Source of the DNA: Penium margaritaceum | Taxonomy: Eukaryota; Streptophyta; Zygnematophyceae; Desmidiales; Peniaceae | Length of the DNA stretch: 31,944 bases | NCBI GenBank assembly: GCA_023375785.1 | Contig: SZWC01001610.1 | Coordinates: forward strand, 37,653 to 69,596 | Direction of reading: 5' to 3' | Part shown: piece after piece, positions 1 to 10,400 of the stretch | Position numbering within the stretch: position 1 is the first letter of the stretch | Layout: every line of letters starts with the position of its first letter | Notes under the pieces: generated by a model | The model's input: only the letters and a program-made list of their open reading frames with translations | What the model was told of the DNA's origin: nothing | Databases searched by the model: none | Made by a program: the position numbers and the translations under genes

Positions 1-19
1 GGGGGGGGGGGGGGGGGGG
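1..19. repeat. Poly-G homopolymer at window edge
   Basis: Nineteen G residues open the window. This may be a real homopolymer or a sequencing or assembly edge artefact; nothing adjacent explains it. Confidence 0.9.
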
Positions 20-2165
20 ACTCACGAGTTGAGTGCTTGGTGGAGCCACAATTTAGACAGACAGTGATGCCATGAACACGGGAGGAGGAAGTAGTGCCCT
101 TGTCCTTGTCCTTGCCTCTTCCCTTCCCTTTACCTTTGCCTTTCCCACGACCTTGGGAGGCAAGTGTAGAGGTAGGAGAGAACAAGGTAGAAGGGGAGGA
201 GGAAGAGGACAAGGGAGCAGCGATAAAGAGGAGGAGACAGTATTGACGGCAACAACACCGGCCACTGCCGTGCAATGAAGCCGTTTGTCCTGGAGGCTGG
301 CCCACTAGGCTGTAAGCCCTTAAGTGGCTAAGTCCCAGAGGGCACTGACTCAAGGCAGGGACTTGGGAGGCACTGGTTGGGAGGCAAGGTGGTGCATCTC
401 ATCTGCCTCGACATCACGGAGCAATTAAGAAAGCTCTCAAATCAGCCCGTTGACCATGGCGTGCACTGTAGACAGCTAACCTGGCTCGGCCTTGCCAAGC
501 TCGCGAAGAATCTTGAACCTTCGAGCCCAATACTCATCAGCCATTTCATTCGCACGCATCAAGAGCATATTGGACTGTACAATGAGCGCACGCTAGTGAT
601 GGTGGTGCGATGATGTAGCATGGTGTACACACTGACTGAATCGGCAAGACGCTGGATAGTAGGATCAGCATTGTAGGTTCCGACATTACCGATGAGAGTC
701 TCTGGCGCAAAAGCAATGAGGACGCGGACAGCACAAACGGACTTGTCAGCAATGGGCGTGAAAGGTGGGACAGCTAGGAAAGAATACTCCCATGAGCTTT
801 CCCCCTAAGCTTAGGGACTAAAGTGGGTATCCAAGGAGGAGAAGGTAAGCCTGACGGCTAAGACAGGAGGTTGGGAGAATGATTCATGAGACAACGGCGG
901 GGTAGACAACAGCTATGGCAGGGGTCACAGCAGGATTCACAGTAGTAGCGAATTGAAGGTGTGAAGGTGGCACCAGCACTAATGCCATCAGCAGTAGCAG
1001 CGAATGGGACTCACATGGCATGAGGGCGCTAGAGGACAATGGTAGCAATCTTATCCATAAGGGCAGCACGATTATCATTTGCGACTTTGAGGCGGTCTTC
1101 AACCTTGCGCTAAGCCTCACCAGCAAGGTTCAGCTGTAACTGTAGGTCGGCTATGACTAACTCATTGTCACCAGGCATGATGAAGACGGAAAGACCCTGC
1201 CGAACAAAATTTGGTAGAGTTTCCCCAGCCCTAGTGGGTATAGGAAAAATGGGGGTACCTTAGGCAGATGATAAAGCTGCAAGAAAGTCCGCCCCAAGTC
1301 AGACAGGACAAGCCATAGCAACAGAAGCAAAAGCAGAGGATAAGCACAACATGCAAGGAAATAGGTCACAAGGCTATACATGGAGATGGGTTGTGAAGGA
1401 ACGCAAGAAGGGGAGGGAAGGCTGTGGCTGAAGCTGCAGATAAAGCGGGGACGGTGGAGGAAGTGAGAACCACTAGAGCCAGAGCCCAAGTAGCAAAGGT
1501 CATTGCGAGGGTGGTGACGATGGCTACAACGAAGATGGCTATTGTGTTGATGCTGGATGTTAGAGATGCAGCAGATGCTATAGTAGTGACCGACGGTGCC
1601 ATAAAGTTATGAATGGAGGATGCTGCTGCCGTAGTGTCAGATGCAGTGGATGATGTGGCCGATGCAATAACGGATGATACTACAAAAATGGGTGCAACGA
1701 TGACTGCTACCTTAGTGTAAGCTTAAGTTGCTTCCTGTCAGAGGTAGTGGCAGGCGCGCAAGAGGTTCTAGTGGCAGCGGCAAAGGTCATGTCAGCGGCT
1801 TCAACAATATCTATGATAGTAGAGGTCATTCATTTAAGTGTAGTCAAAAGGTTGACAATATCTTGTGTGATCACTGAGTGCAACTAAGGAGTAGTGATCA
1901 CCAGCTCTGGAGACGTGTGCGCTGGTGGACCTCCACGAGAGGAAAGGGAGGAGAGACACTTACAGGACGGTAGTCAGTCGACCGCGCTGACGATGATAGG
2001 GCAGCCTTGGGCACGCGGTCGTTGCTCATGCCTCTGCTTCAACGTGACTGGCGGTGTCCAGCTCTCCTCTCATAGTACGCACAAATAAGTAGCACACCGG
2101 TGACTTCCCAATGCACCGGCGTGAGGTGGTATCTCACTACAGCTAGTGCTACAGCCTTCAGGATG
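20..2165. other. No supportable gene; low-complexity DNA
   Basis: Open frames here are short and overlap on both strands with skewed composition (Leu/Pro against Gly/Arg, Ala/Val against Leu/Ser), which is typical of low-complexity sequence. From about 880 to 1870 the plus strand is rich in GCA, GTA and GAT triplets, so it reads as Ala/Val/Asp in one frame. On the minus strand near 610-480 a short hydrophilic stretch (reading RANEMADEYWARRFKILREL) looks protein-like, but stops follow at once. It could be a remnant of a retroelement gag, which I cannot confirm. Confidence 0.5.
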
Positions 2166-2206
2166 TTGTTGTGTGGGCTTTGAGCCGACACCGCTCCACA
2201 CAACAA
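2166..2206. repeat. Perfect 11-bp stem-loop
   Basis: The arms TTGTTGTGTGG (2166-2176) and CCACACAACAA (2196-2206) are perfect reverse complements around a 19-nt loop. There is no coding context. It might be the end of a decayed inverted-repeat element. Confidence 0.7.
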
Positions 2207-2339
2207 TTGTGGCACCACAGGAATTTTAGAGACCCCAAGACTGCATCATCACCTACGACATTGCCGATGTGATGCACTCGCTACGTTCCAGCATCCAGGT
2301 TTGTGGGTGTGTAGCTGCTAGCTTTTTCTCAATGGTCAA

Positions 2340-2562
2340 GATCCGGGCACCCAGAGACATGTCCCAGGATCACGTGGAGAACCAAGGTGGCTCTGGTCAA
2401 GACCCGCGCACCGGGTGGGTCGTCATGGTGCAGCGTGGAGATCTAGAGCCTTGAACCAGTGTGTGCTCGTGATGTGTTTCCCGGTGCTTAGTTGTGTACC
2501 TTGCTTGTCGGTTGAGACCCTGACACCCAGAGACATGTTCTGGGATCACAAGGAGACCTTCC
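2340..2562 (+). repeat. Diverged direct repeat pair; no gene around it
   Basis: Two copies of a roughly 45-bp unit built around CACCCAGAGACATGT and GGATCAC lie near 2340-2384 and 2516-2561, about 176 bp apart. Frames across them are short and stop-ridden. From about 2563 to 2999 I see nothing else supportable. Confidence 0.6.
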
Positions 2563-2999
2563 TTGCATGTTACGGAGGTGTCCGGCCTGTTGTGCTGGTT
2601 GTTCTGGTACAAACGCCATGTCGTTTTGACGCCTGTGCAAGAAGTTATGACCTGGCGAGTGTTTTAGCCTCAGTTGGGCCGTTCTGGCAGTTACCGTACT
2701 TTTGCGCGAGTTGCACCTGTTGCACTGCCAAACGCGCCCCTTTCTACACACCAGGCGTCACGCCTATGTAGTTGCCTGTTGCTCATTGTTGTAACTTTCT
2801 CTGCATATGTTTCATTCATGGAAGCACATTTGACACTCAGTTTGTGTCACCTGGCCAAACCCTTGCTGTTTTGCATTTGACCTGTGTTGACGTCGCGAGC
2901 TAACTGAGCACTGATGCCTAGTCAGTGGCAAGAATGCTAGCAAGCTTCCTCACAATCTCATTTTCCGTATCAGAGCAAACGGGCCACAGCTCGTTATGC

Positions 3000-3690
3000 T
3001 ATGCAGCAGAAACACAACAATTGTGGCAGTGAGTGGCAGCAGCGGCAGCCACCCATAGCAGGGCAGCAGATCTTGGAAGAACCCACCACGACTATGTTGC
3101 AGCAGAGCAGTGGAGGCAGCGGAGACAGCGCTGGCAGCCGGAAGCAACAGCAGCCGTAGTAGTAGCAGCGGCGAGAAGCACCTGCAGTACCAACTGCTAT
3201 AGGCAGCAGCCACAGTAGCAACAGTAGTTGCAACAACAAAAGCAGCGATGGCAACGACGAGTAGCTGCAATGACGGAGGCAGAGGGCAACAGCCTCAACA
3301 GCAGCAGCGGCAGTAACATTAGCTGCGGCAAGCAATTGCAGTTGTAGCAGAGAGCACCAGCTGCAGCAGTAGCTGGAGAAGCAGCACCAGAGGCAAGGAA
3401 CTCTGGAGCAGCAGCGGCAGTGGGCAAGTGCCAAAGCAAGGGCAGTGGCAGCAGGAGCCACGGCAGCAACAACAACAGTGGCGGGCAGCTGTAGCAGCGA
3501 CGGGCAACTGTAGGAGCGTCGGCAGTGAGCAGCTGCAGCAGGAGCGGCAGAGGCCAGCAAGAGGCATAACAACAACTACCGTAGGAGCGGCAGCGAACAA
3601 TTGCAACAGCGGCGGCGAGCAGCTGCAGCAGTCATGTCAGCCGCCGCAAAAGACACAGCAAGTATAGCGGCAGGCAGCTGCAGCGGTGGT
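3000..3690. repeat. Imperfect CAG/CAA trinucleotide tract
   Basis: This stretch is dominated by interrupted CAG, CAA, GCA and CGG triplets. Every frame is biased: Gln/Ala/Ser on the plus strand, Leu/Cys/Ala on the minus strand. That explains the long overlapping open frames on both strands, including a 193-codon minus frame that is only Leu/Cys/Ser/Ala. I see no domain. It is best read as decayed microsatellite or minisatellite DNA, not a gene. Confidence 0.75.
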
Positions 3691-3719
3691 GAGCAGCTNC
3701 TGCTCTTGGGTTCGAGGGG

Positions 3720-3975
3720 GACCCGACTTGAGGGACCCTGTCTAGAGGGGGTCCCGTCGGTCAGGCCTTTCGTGCTGACAGAGGGCGCGACAGAGAGTCG
3801 GCCGAGTGCCGGCACACGAGCCAGCGCATGCTGGCCAAACGCCGGCCTCCCGTCAGCCGAGAGGCGGAGGGAAGGCTGACGGGCGGCCTCCGGCCGGGTG
3901 TGCGTGAGGGGAGGAGCAAACCTCCCCCTCCACTTCGCTCGCCTCAAGGTTCAAGCAAGAAATATAAAAAAACCA
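3720..3975. other. GC-rich segment with hairpin and TATA-like box
   Basis: This is an abruptly GC-rich block after the CAG-like tract. It holds the inverted repeat CCCGTCAGCC (3849-3858) and GGCTGACGGG (3874-3883), with outer GCCGG/CCGGC pairing. A TATAAAA motif lies at 3963, followed by a G/A-rich leader. It resembles an LTR or promoter segment, but no partner copy or downstream gene supports that. A single N sits at 3699, just before it. Confidence 0.35.
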
Positions 3976-3989
3976 AGGGACAAGGGGGG

Positions 3990-5241
3990 TCCATGAGTGA
4001 GGCACTTGAGAAAAACCCCGGGTTGTGGTACCCCACTGGCACCAAAGAGATCGGTGATAGTAAAAGGAGAGGGGGGAGCGCAAGAGCAACAATGACATTT
4101 GTGACTGCAGATCAGGTGGCTTGAGGCCACAGCCGTTGGCTATTGATTACAGTATCAACAGCAGCAACAGCAAAGAGGTGGCCAGGGGTCACAGTCGTCC
4201 GTTGATGATGGCGACTGGTGCAGTAGCAACAGCCGCAGCCGTAGGGGCACCACTAGCAGCGTTAATAGCCGTAGGAAGTGTGACGAGGACCACCGCCATC
4301 AGCGTTGATGGTGGTCGTAGGCGTTGACAGCGGTCGTAGGCGGCATCGACAACAGAAATAGCACCGAAAGCAACGTGAGGTTGCACTTTACATTAGCAAC
4401 ACGATAGCGGCATATCAATCATGTAGTAATTGCATTGCAGTGTACCACTAGCGTGGTGTTGGCCGTCCTTGTGATGGAATTGCAACACGTCTCAGAGACT
4501 GTGCTTCGATCGCCCACCTCCCCTTGTGGTCTTGTGCCGGCGGGAGGGAGTGTCATGTGCACTCACCCACGCCAAGCCTCATAGATGAGCACAATGGTAT
4601 GGCAATGAGCATAGCTGTACTATGGTTGGTGCCGACACTGCATGTGTGACAGGTGCCGTGTCCACAGTGGCAGCTGTAGACGTGGCACACACCTAAGGAA
4701 TCTCACGGTTTTTTCGGCTACTACTGTGGCGATCGGCACCATGGCTGGCGCTAGTGTCGCCATTGCCCTACCGAATGGCAACTGCCCTAGATACAATCTC
4801 GCCCTTCTTCTTCACCATCCAACTTAGAGACGTTGTCGGTCGATATCGTGACACCCCTCAGTGGAACTATGGTGGTGTTGTATGCCCAGCTCTAGGGACT
4901 AAAGCGCATGGTGCAACAGCTCAAAGACCATGTGGTTCTGTGCGGGCCGTTTCCACCATGCCGTTGTAGACACCCCCATGTTCCTTCTTGCTATCCTCAC
5001 CTCAGTCAGTGGCATAACCTAACGGTGCCATGCCTTCCAACCTTAGCTCCACATCTGACACCCTCCGCTCTGTCTAAGAGTCATTTGGAGTCATCCCAAC
5101 CTCTGACCCCTCTACTTTTGTGGTAGTCCCTTCAGCTCGCGTTTGTCATGCTTGCACTCGGCACGCGAGGTAGCGAGACAGCTCTTTTGGCTAGACGTTT
5201 CCAGGAGGTAGCAACAGCACCAAGAGTGGAAGACGTTTTGC
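3990..5241. other. No supportable gene; GCA/GTA-rich
   Basis: Short frames only. The stretch 4180-4370 is again Ala/Val/Thr-biased (GCA, GTA, GTG, GAC triplets). No repeats, conserved motifs or RNA genes were recognised. Confidence 0.5.
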
Positions 5242-6318
5242 ATGGAGCTCACTCCCTCGTCCCTGGTCACAGGGTTGGTGTGGCACCCCTTCCTAGCTAG
5301 GAAGGGGTGCCACAGGTGTCCACCAAAGACCACCGGAGGTCTTTTAGGTGTGTCGGTTGAGGAGGGGATGGATTGTCCACCAAAGACCACCGGAGAGTAC
5401 AGGAGAGATGCGAAGGATGGTGTTGCACGATGGGGGGCCCGTAGTGAGGACGAGTCATCTGAGGAGTGGTCCGACACGGAGTCGGAGGCGGAAGTCTGGT
5501 CCAACACGGAGTTAGAGGCTGACGTAGAGATGGAGATGGAGATGGGGACTACAGTTAACGTAGCAGAGACCACGACCATAGAGGCAGGCGTGGCAGCACT
5601 ACTGGACAGGGCAGCAGTAGCAGTGGCACTGACAGTCGACACATGTGGAGCAGACATCCGGGTAGTGGGCATGTTGGCAGCCACAGACATCATGACAGTA
5701 GTTGCAGTAATAGTTGCTGTTACAGGCGGGACACCGGTAGTGGATACCCTTGTTGGTGTAGACACCATGATGGCCGTCGCTCTTGTAGCAAACGCTACGG
5801 CCTCCACAAGGATAAATGCTCCCTCAGCCGTAGCACCAACTATTGTCAGTTTACATGCGAAGGGGGCATCCAGAGAGGCAGGAGATGTCGAGGTTATTAG
5901 CACTTCCACTATGGACGGTGCCACTCTGATACCTGTTTGTGGAGGTACAGGTGTCACGAAGGACACAGCTCAAGCAGTACTTGATGCACCAACAGCTCAG
6001 CCGACCTATGTGCTTGAGCGTCTACGCTCTACACTTCACGAACAGGAGGATGCAATGGCACGTGCGTACAGGCACCTGCAAGACTTCACGCATGAGCTGC
6101 GTGCAGCGAGCACATGTTCGAGTACCGCCAACGCCGCGGGTCGTTGTGTAGTGATACTAGACATTGAGGATCCGCACACGTGCGTAGAGGCTGCTGAGTG
6201 GACGTTTCCTGGTGCAATTTGGAGGCGATTGAACTTGCACAGACAAGTGGAGGAGACGATATCATTGGATGCCTCAGTAGCGGCGGCCCGAGTAGGAACA
6301 GACGTTACCAAAACCTAG
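5242..6318 (+). CDS. Hypothetical protein, 358 codons, low complexity then helical
   Basis: I do not recognise this family. It is the longest open frame outside the transposons. Residues about 60-105 are acidic (runs of Glu and Asp with Ser, then alternating Glu-Met). Residues about 105-240 are Ala/Val/Thr-rich and could be low-complexity translation. From about residue 250 it becomes more protein-like, with a Leu/Arg/Glu helix (starting LERLRSTLHEQED) and the motif HTCVEAAEW. Related motifs recur downstream to 7195, which suggests the real gene was longer and this is its first intact piece. The codons around residues 14-25 come from a perfect DNA palindrome. The start ATG is arbitrary. A 284-codon frame lies on the opposite strand, so the coding strand is not certain. 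Confidence 0.35.
   Translation: MELTPSSLVTGLVWHPFLARKGCHRCPPKTTGGLLGVSVEEGMDCPPKTTGEYRRDAKDGVARWGARSEDESSEEWSDTESEAEVWSNTELEADVEMEMEMGTTVNVAETTTIEAGVAALLDRAAVAVALTVDTCGADIRVVGMLAATDIMTVVAVIVAVTGGTPVVDTLVGVDTMMAVALVANATASTRINAPSAVAPTIVSLHAKGASREAGDVEVISTSTMDGATLIPVCGGTGVTKDTAQAVLDAPTAQPTYVLERLRSTLHEQEDAMARAYRHLQDFTHELRAASTCSSTANAAGRCVVILDIEDPHTCVEAAEWTFPGAIWRRLNLHRQVEETISLDASVAAARVGTDVTKT
5279..5314. repeat. Perfect 36-bp palindrome
   Basis: The 18-bp arms 5279-5296 and 5297-5314 are exact reverse complements with no spacer, meeting at CCTAGCTAGG. Both strands encode the same peptide, WHPFLARKGCH, in the long overlapping frames. It may be the fused ends of a small inverted-repeat element or the product of hairpin-templated repair. 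Confidence 0.95.
5317..5395 (+). repeat. 22-bp exact direct repeat beside the palindrome
   Basis: A 22-bp sequence beginning TGTCCACCAAAGACCACCGG occurs at 5317-5338 and again at 5374-5395. The first copy also forms a small hairpin with the following GGTCTTT. Both copies are translated as CPPKTTG in the surrounding frame. Confidence 0.9.
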
Positions 6319-7195
6319 AGTGCTGACAGTCGTGTGGCATTACTTTTTTTTGCATCTATTGAGCCTACAACACTCACCCTTACAGGTGCAGCTACCGTGG
6401 GGGATGTAGAGGGAGCTGCAGACCTTCCGCTCATGGCTGCCTTGACCGGCATTACCAACACCATGGCGGGTCCAGCTGACGAAATAGTTACAAACGTCCG
6501 AGCTGCTTTTCCTATACCCGTGCGCATGTGCTCCGTGGTGGATGCGCAAGAGGCAGCCGTGGCTTGAGCGGAGGCGCACATGCAAGGTCTCATGGCCGAG
6601 CTTCGGGAGGCCAACAGCCGTTGTTACACTGCAGATGTTCTAGCACGACGGGCAGCCAGGAGTGTGTGGAGGATGTGCATACACGTCTCGAGGCAGCTGA
6701 GTGGTCTCTATAGGATACACATCGGGGATGGACGGACGTTCAGCATAAGGTATACATTTGGCTACGCACGAGGGGTTTAGAGGAGCCCTAGGACATTGTA
6801 CGGGCTCTCGATTACAGCAACAACACAGCTGAGGCAGATCCACCAATTGATACCGACGTCCGGCCAGGAGTCGACGATCAAGTGACAGGTGTGTCAGCAA
6901 CACCGGGTGCTTCCGCTGTAGTAGCTCCTACAGATGCAGATGCTGTAGATGTCGACAAGTTGTATGGTACTGACGTCCTGCCACTAATAGGCTGTCAGGC
7001 GACAGATGATCCGACGGCTGACGCAGAGGACTCTGATGCGCACGACGAGGCGGCAAGGCTGGAGCAGGCCGTGGCTCGTTCCTACGAGCACGCGATGGAG
7101 GTCCACCGTCAGGTTTGCTCTGCGACTGAATGCCTGCATGCTGAAAATGCAGCCGGCCGGCCGGTAGCTTCAACAGAAGTTCTGGTCGAAACTAG
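6319..7195 (+). pseudogene. Decayed continuation of the hypothetical gene, with repeated helical motifs
   Basis: A readable protein continues past the stop of the preceding frame, with interruptions. From 6334 one frame runs to a TGA at 6565-6567 and resumes with QGLMAELREANSRCYTAD. After a frame change near 6650 the text is VEDVHTRLEAAEWSL, a clear match to HTCVEAAEW near 6177-6201. It then runs in one frame with a few stops (WTDVQHKVYIWLRTRG, DIVRALDYSNNTAEAD) into an acidic stretch and a helix (ARLEQAVARSYEHAMEVHRQ) ending ENAAGRPV, which matches ANAAGRCV of the first unit. These are remnants of at least two to three related modules. The readable text stops at about 7195, where the gypsy arm begins. 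Function unknown. Confidence 0.45.
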
Positions 7196-7209
7196 AATTC
7201 ACATGCGAG

Positions 7210-7552
7210 TTGTAATTTTTTTCTCAATGAGCTCTGCTTCGTGTGTACAAGAAATCCAAATCTCCTCCTTCACCAGATTGAGTTGTTGGAGCATATGGGT
7301 ATTGAGGCTCTGGAGTCCTCATAACATCTGGTAGTGGTCTTCACTTATTTGTGCTTGTTGGCTAGTGCCTCTAATCATGCCAGTTTTCAACCCCACAAGA
7401 AGCGGCGGAGGCAAGGGATTCGCTGAGCCCAAGGGGTCCGTCACCACGTTAGCCCCCAGGTTCTTTGGTATTATGCCATTTTCCACAAAGGTCTTCACGG
7501 TTGTCTTGTTCAACTCGAGTGTGTCATTTTTTATGTGCTATTATTCCTCCAT
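7210..7552 (-). pseudogene. gag: Gypsy gag N-terminus, left arm
   Basis: Read on the minus strand from an ATG at 7552-7550. It begins MEE, then two stops, then HIKNDTLELNKTT, and continues with VTDPLGSANPLPPPLLVG and SLNTHMLQQLN. The same order of motifs occurs in the plus-strand gag at 8998 (MEDQQH, VTDPSSLVTPFPPSLLGG, SLNTHMVQKLN), so the two are paralogous starts of one Gag. Two early stops and one in-frame stop before SLNTHM show it is dead. It ends where the hypothetical-gene remnant begins, so only about the first 110 residues remain. Gag would form the particle of a Ty3/gypsy retrotransposon; this family assignment comes from the downstream protease and RT remnants in the other copy. 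Confidence 0.7.
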
Positions 7553-8269
7553 CACTAGAGTACTCACCGGGGACTGCTACTCATCTCCGGTTGCACTTGC
7601 TCCGCTCAATATTGTCATCACAAAGTGAGTGATCTTCTCAACGGTGGAGATGCAGTGAGGAATTACGCGAGGTTTTTTTCAAGGTAGTTAATGTGCGAGT
7701 TCACCTTCCAATGTCGCTCAACTATTATAACAAGTATTACACCACGCAAAATGTAGATGATTTAGAGGGATGACGCGTGGGAAAAAAGACGGTTTGAGGA
7801 TTTAGGACAAATAGATAACTTGTGTTAAGTAGTAAGTGTACTTTGATGACAAGTGCGAAGTGAGTTGAGTACATATATACAATATGAAGAATGAGAATGA
7901 GGCATATGCTGTGTCTTCCATACTCGAGTCAAGCGACGCGTGCGAGGTCGCTCCTTGATTGGTAGATTCGAGAAGCTCTGCCAAGAATTTGGGTGCATTA
8001 AAGAATATCAAGGCGTAGTTTTTTCAGAATCCAGTGCGGTTGAGAAGTTAAGAAAAAAAATCAGAATATCAATGGAATAAGAAGCTTTGTGACCAAAATG
8101 TGGTCAAATGTGTAAGATACATTAGGAACAAAACATCAGAGGTCGGTACCACTGGCCAAAATGCCCTTGGCTAAACGGCGGAAAACTGCATGAAGTTTTC
8201 GGTTGGCGGGCCATGAATTTAATGGAAAAATTCTCTTTCATGGAGTTTAGGGACTCGTGTATGTCAAAG
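7553..8269 (-). mobile_element. LTR and leader of left gypsy arm
   Basis: On the minus strand this region would start near the centre with TGTAACTGTCAGG, a plausible LTR start. It carries a TATA-like TGTATATATG near 7871-7886 and leads into the gag start at 7552. LTR and leader boundaries inside it are not resolved because no second LTR of this copy is present. Confidence 0.6.
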
Positions 8270-8997
8270 ACCTGACAGTTACATCCTTGACGTACATGAG
8301 TCCCTAAATTCCAAGTGTGGACATTTCTATCCTTACATACTCGGCCCACCGCACGTCGACCTTGGAAATCTCAAGCTGATTACCCAAGAGCATTTTGGCC
8401 ACCTGCCTTGACCTTTGGTGTTCCGTTCAAGAAGCTTGTGACAGCTTAAACCACTTTCTAAAATGGTCTAAAAAACGTTCGTGAACCAATTCTATGTTTT
8501 GATATTATTAGGTTCACTTCTCAACAACACTAGACTTTTCTTGAACTGTGCTTGAGTTTTCTTGAAGCCAACAAATTCTTAGTGGAGCTCATTAAAGCAA
8601 CCACTCATGGTGCGATCTCGCACGCTTGGCTCTAGAGACCATAACATATGCCTCATTGTGATTCTTGTTGTTGTATATATGTGCTCGAGTTGTTTGAAAC
8701 TTGTCATCAAAATACAGTCATGTTTAACAAAAAATCCTCATTTGTCCGTATTCTTTAAATTGTATACAGCTTCACACCTCATCCTTATGAACCACCTATG
8801 TTTCGATTGGCGCAACACTTCCTATGAGAGAGTAGCAACGCTCGAGGATTAGCCGCCGCATTAACTACAAGGCGACAACATCGAATGAGTGTTCAGGACA
8901 TCTCCACCATTTGAAATTGTGTACACCTTACAAAAAAATAGTGAACAAAGTGAGCACACCAGACGACAAGCAACTAAAATCAGAAAAGACTCTGGCG

Positions 8998-9990
8998 ATG
9001 GAGGATCAGCAGCACGTGAACAACAACGATGTTGAGACGAACCACGAAGCAACAGCACATGGCACAACACCAACAAATCCGAAAGTCGATCCGGTAACGG
9101 ATCCCTCAAGCTTAGTGACCCCATTTCCCCCGTCGTTGCTAGGTGGGACTACACATGGCTCGATAGGAGGCACCTACCGACAAGCACGCCTTAATGAGGA
9201 CTTGTACCGGAAATCTTCAAGACTTGAAAGCCTCAACACGCATATGGTACAAAAACTCAACAAGGCGTTGGATGAGCTTCATTTTTCGCGTGCGGGCAAA
9301 GTAGTGCACACCAAGAGAAAAACCAACTCTTGAGTAAAGCCCAAAGCTGAAAAACTCCTAGAAATGTTTAAACTTGCAAACTCGAAGCAACCAATGGTTA
9401 GGATGTGGCTGACGAGTTTGGAGGTTTACTTCACCTTTGCTGGTGCCAACAATGAACAAAACCTCGTGGCATAGCGTTTGCTTGGTATGGCTTTGAGTTA
9501 GTGGGTGAATCTAAAGTCCATCCAACGGTAGCAAGAGAGCGGAGGAGCAAGATCAACGTCTTGCGTGACCACTCTCACATCATTGACTATGGACGTACTA
9601 CCTCTTGAGTAGATAAACACAATATGGCACAACTCCCTCAACCCATTGGAGACCTAGAAAAACTTCACGCATGCTACACTCGTTTGCTTTGGAAAAATGC
9701 ACAATGACTTTTGACGCATGATATAGGCTTCAACGCATGTGTCAGGAGTCTAGCTTAGCCGGTACAAATGGTGGTTTTGGGAAATCTTCAACGACAACAA
9801 ATACACCCTTGATGAACCGTGTTTCTTCAAAAACAATGGCCCCAAGCTCGGATTGCAAAGTCCAATGGCTGGCTATCGAAAGGCCACAATTCTTATCATG
9901 GTGGAGGGAAGTCACCGTTGGAGGCGGCCGCATCTCCGATGGAAATTGACGCAGTGAATTAACACAAGTAACGGCTATGCTAGACTTTCA
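8998..9990 (+). pseudogene. gag: Ty3/gypsy gag, degenerate
   Basis: The start is taken as the ATG at 8998 (MEDQQHVNNND) because the paralogous left arm begins with the same motif; an upstream in-frame extension to 8911 is probably leader. The frame is open to a stop at 9333. It then reads on in pieces with the capsid-type motif MVRMWLTSLEVYFTFAGA and LLGMALS-stop-WV, which matches the usual gag pattern of a Trp-Leu-x2-Leu-Glu segment followed by L-x-G-x-A-x-x-W-W. Near 9938 the text PMEIDAV is typical of the end of gypsy Gag. No intact zinc knuckle was found. Multiple stops and frame changes make it non-functional. Confidence 0.65.
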
Positions 9991-10295
9991 GGAAACTGGG
10001 ATTAATTTCATGTGACTCTCAAAATTAGAATCTGCAAGCCCAAAAGGAGAGGAAGCCACAAAGAAAAAAGGAGGAGTGCGAAAGTGGCAAAGGGTAGGAG
10101 TAGACGGCGAGGCTCTTGTCGGGTTGGAAGAATCTGCACCAACCCATCACATATTTGAGCAGTTCACATCATTATAGATGAGGGTTCATAGGATTGCAAA
10201 GTTTGACGAGGGGTACGAGGACAACCAATTAGTGGTATTACTATGAGTACAACTGAGGTGGTTGCAAAAGTTGTAAAATGGCACCCGAAGTATCG

Positions 10296-10400
10296 GAAAA
10301 AGGAGCATCTTACAGTATTGTAAACGACAACATGGTTCAGAAATTTGGGTTGTAAACCAAATTGGGAGTGTTTGAAGGATAGATTGTCAATGGATAACTG
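10296..10400 (+). pseudogene. pro: Gypsy aspartic protease remnant
   Basis: One frame reads GASYSIVNDNMVQKFGL, stop, TKLGVFEG. This fits the retroviral-type protease core where GAS is followed by a hydrophobic segment and a (V/L)xKxGL helix. The catalytic Asp just upstream is not readable in frame. Further on, near 10545-10600, IIIIGRK and HLP resemble the protease-RT linker of chromoviruses. It is assigned from motif order only. Confidence 0.5.

Larger units (their letters stand above)
7200..9345. repeat. Giant imperfect palindrome of two head-to-head gypsy arms
   Basis: The left arm (7200-8269, read on the minus strand) and right arm (8285-9345, plus) align along their whole length by eye. 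The alignment covers the central hairpin (GTTTAGGGACTCGTGTATGT against its diverged partner), a CATTTTGGCCA block, ACTTCTCAAC, CTCGCACGC, CATATGCCTCATT, a shared TGTATATATGT TATA motif, ATTAACTAC, CATCTCCACC, and the first approximately 100 gag codons. The loop is only 15 nt (8270-8284). The arms are clearly diverged, so the structure is old. Confidence 0.85.

Noticed and set aside
2994..3575. 193-codon minus-strand frame rich in Leu, Cys, Ala
   Set aside because: It is a by-product of imperfect CAG-type triplets; all frames of this stretch are open and biased, with no domain pattern.
5112..5966. 284-codon minus-strand frame
   Set aside because: It overlaps the plus frame whose text continues as recognisable repeated modules downstream. 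The minus text is Ser/Thr/Val low complexity. It is not fully excluded.
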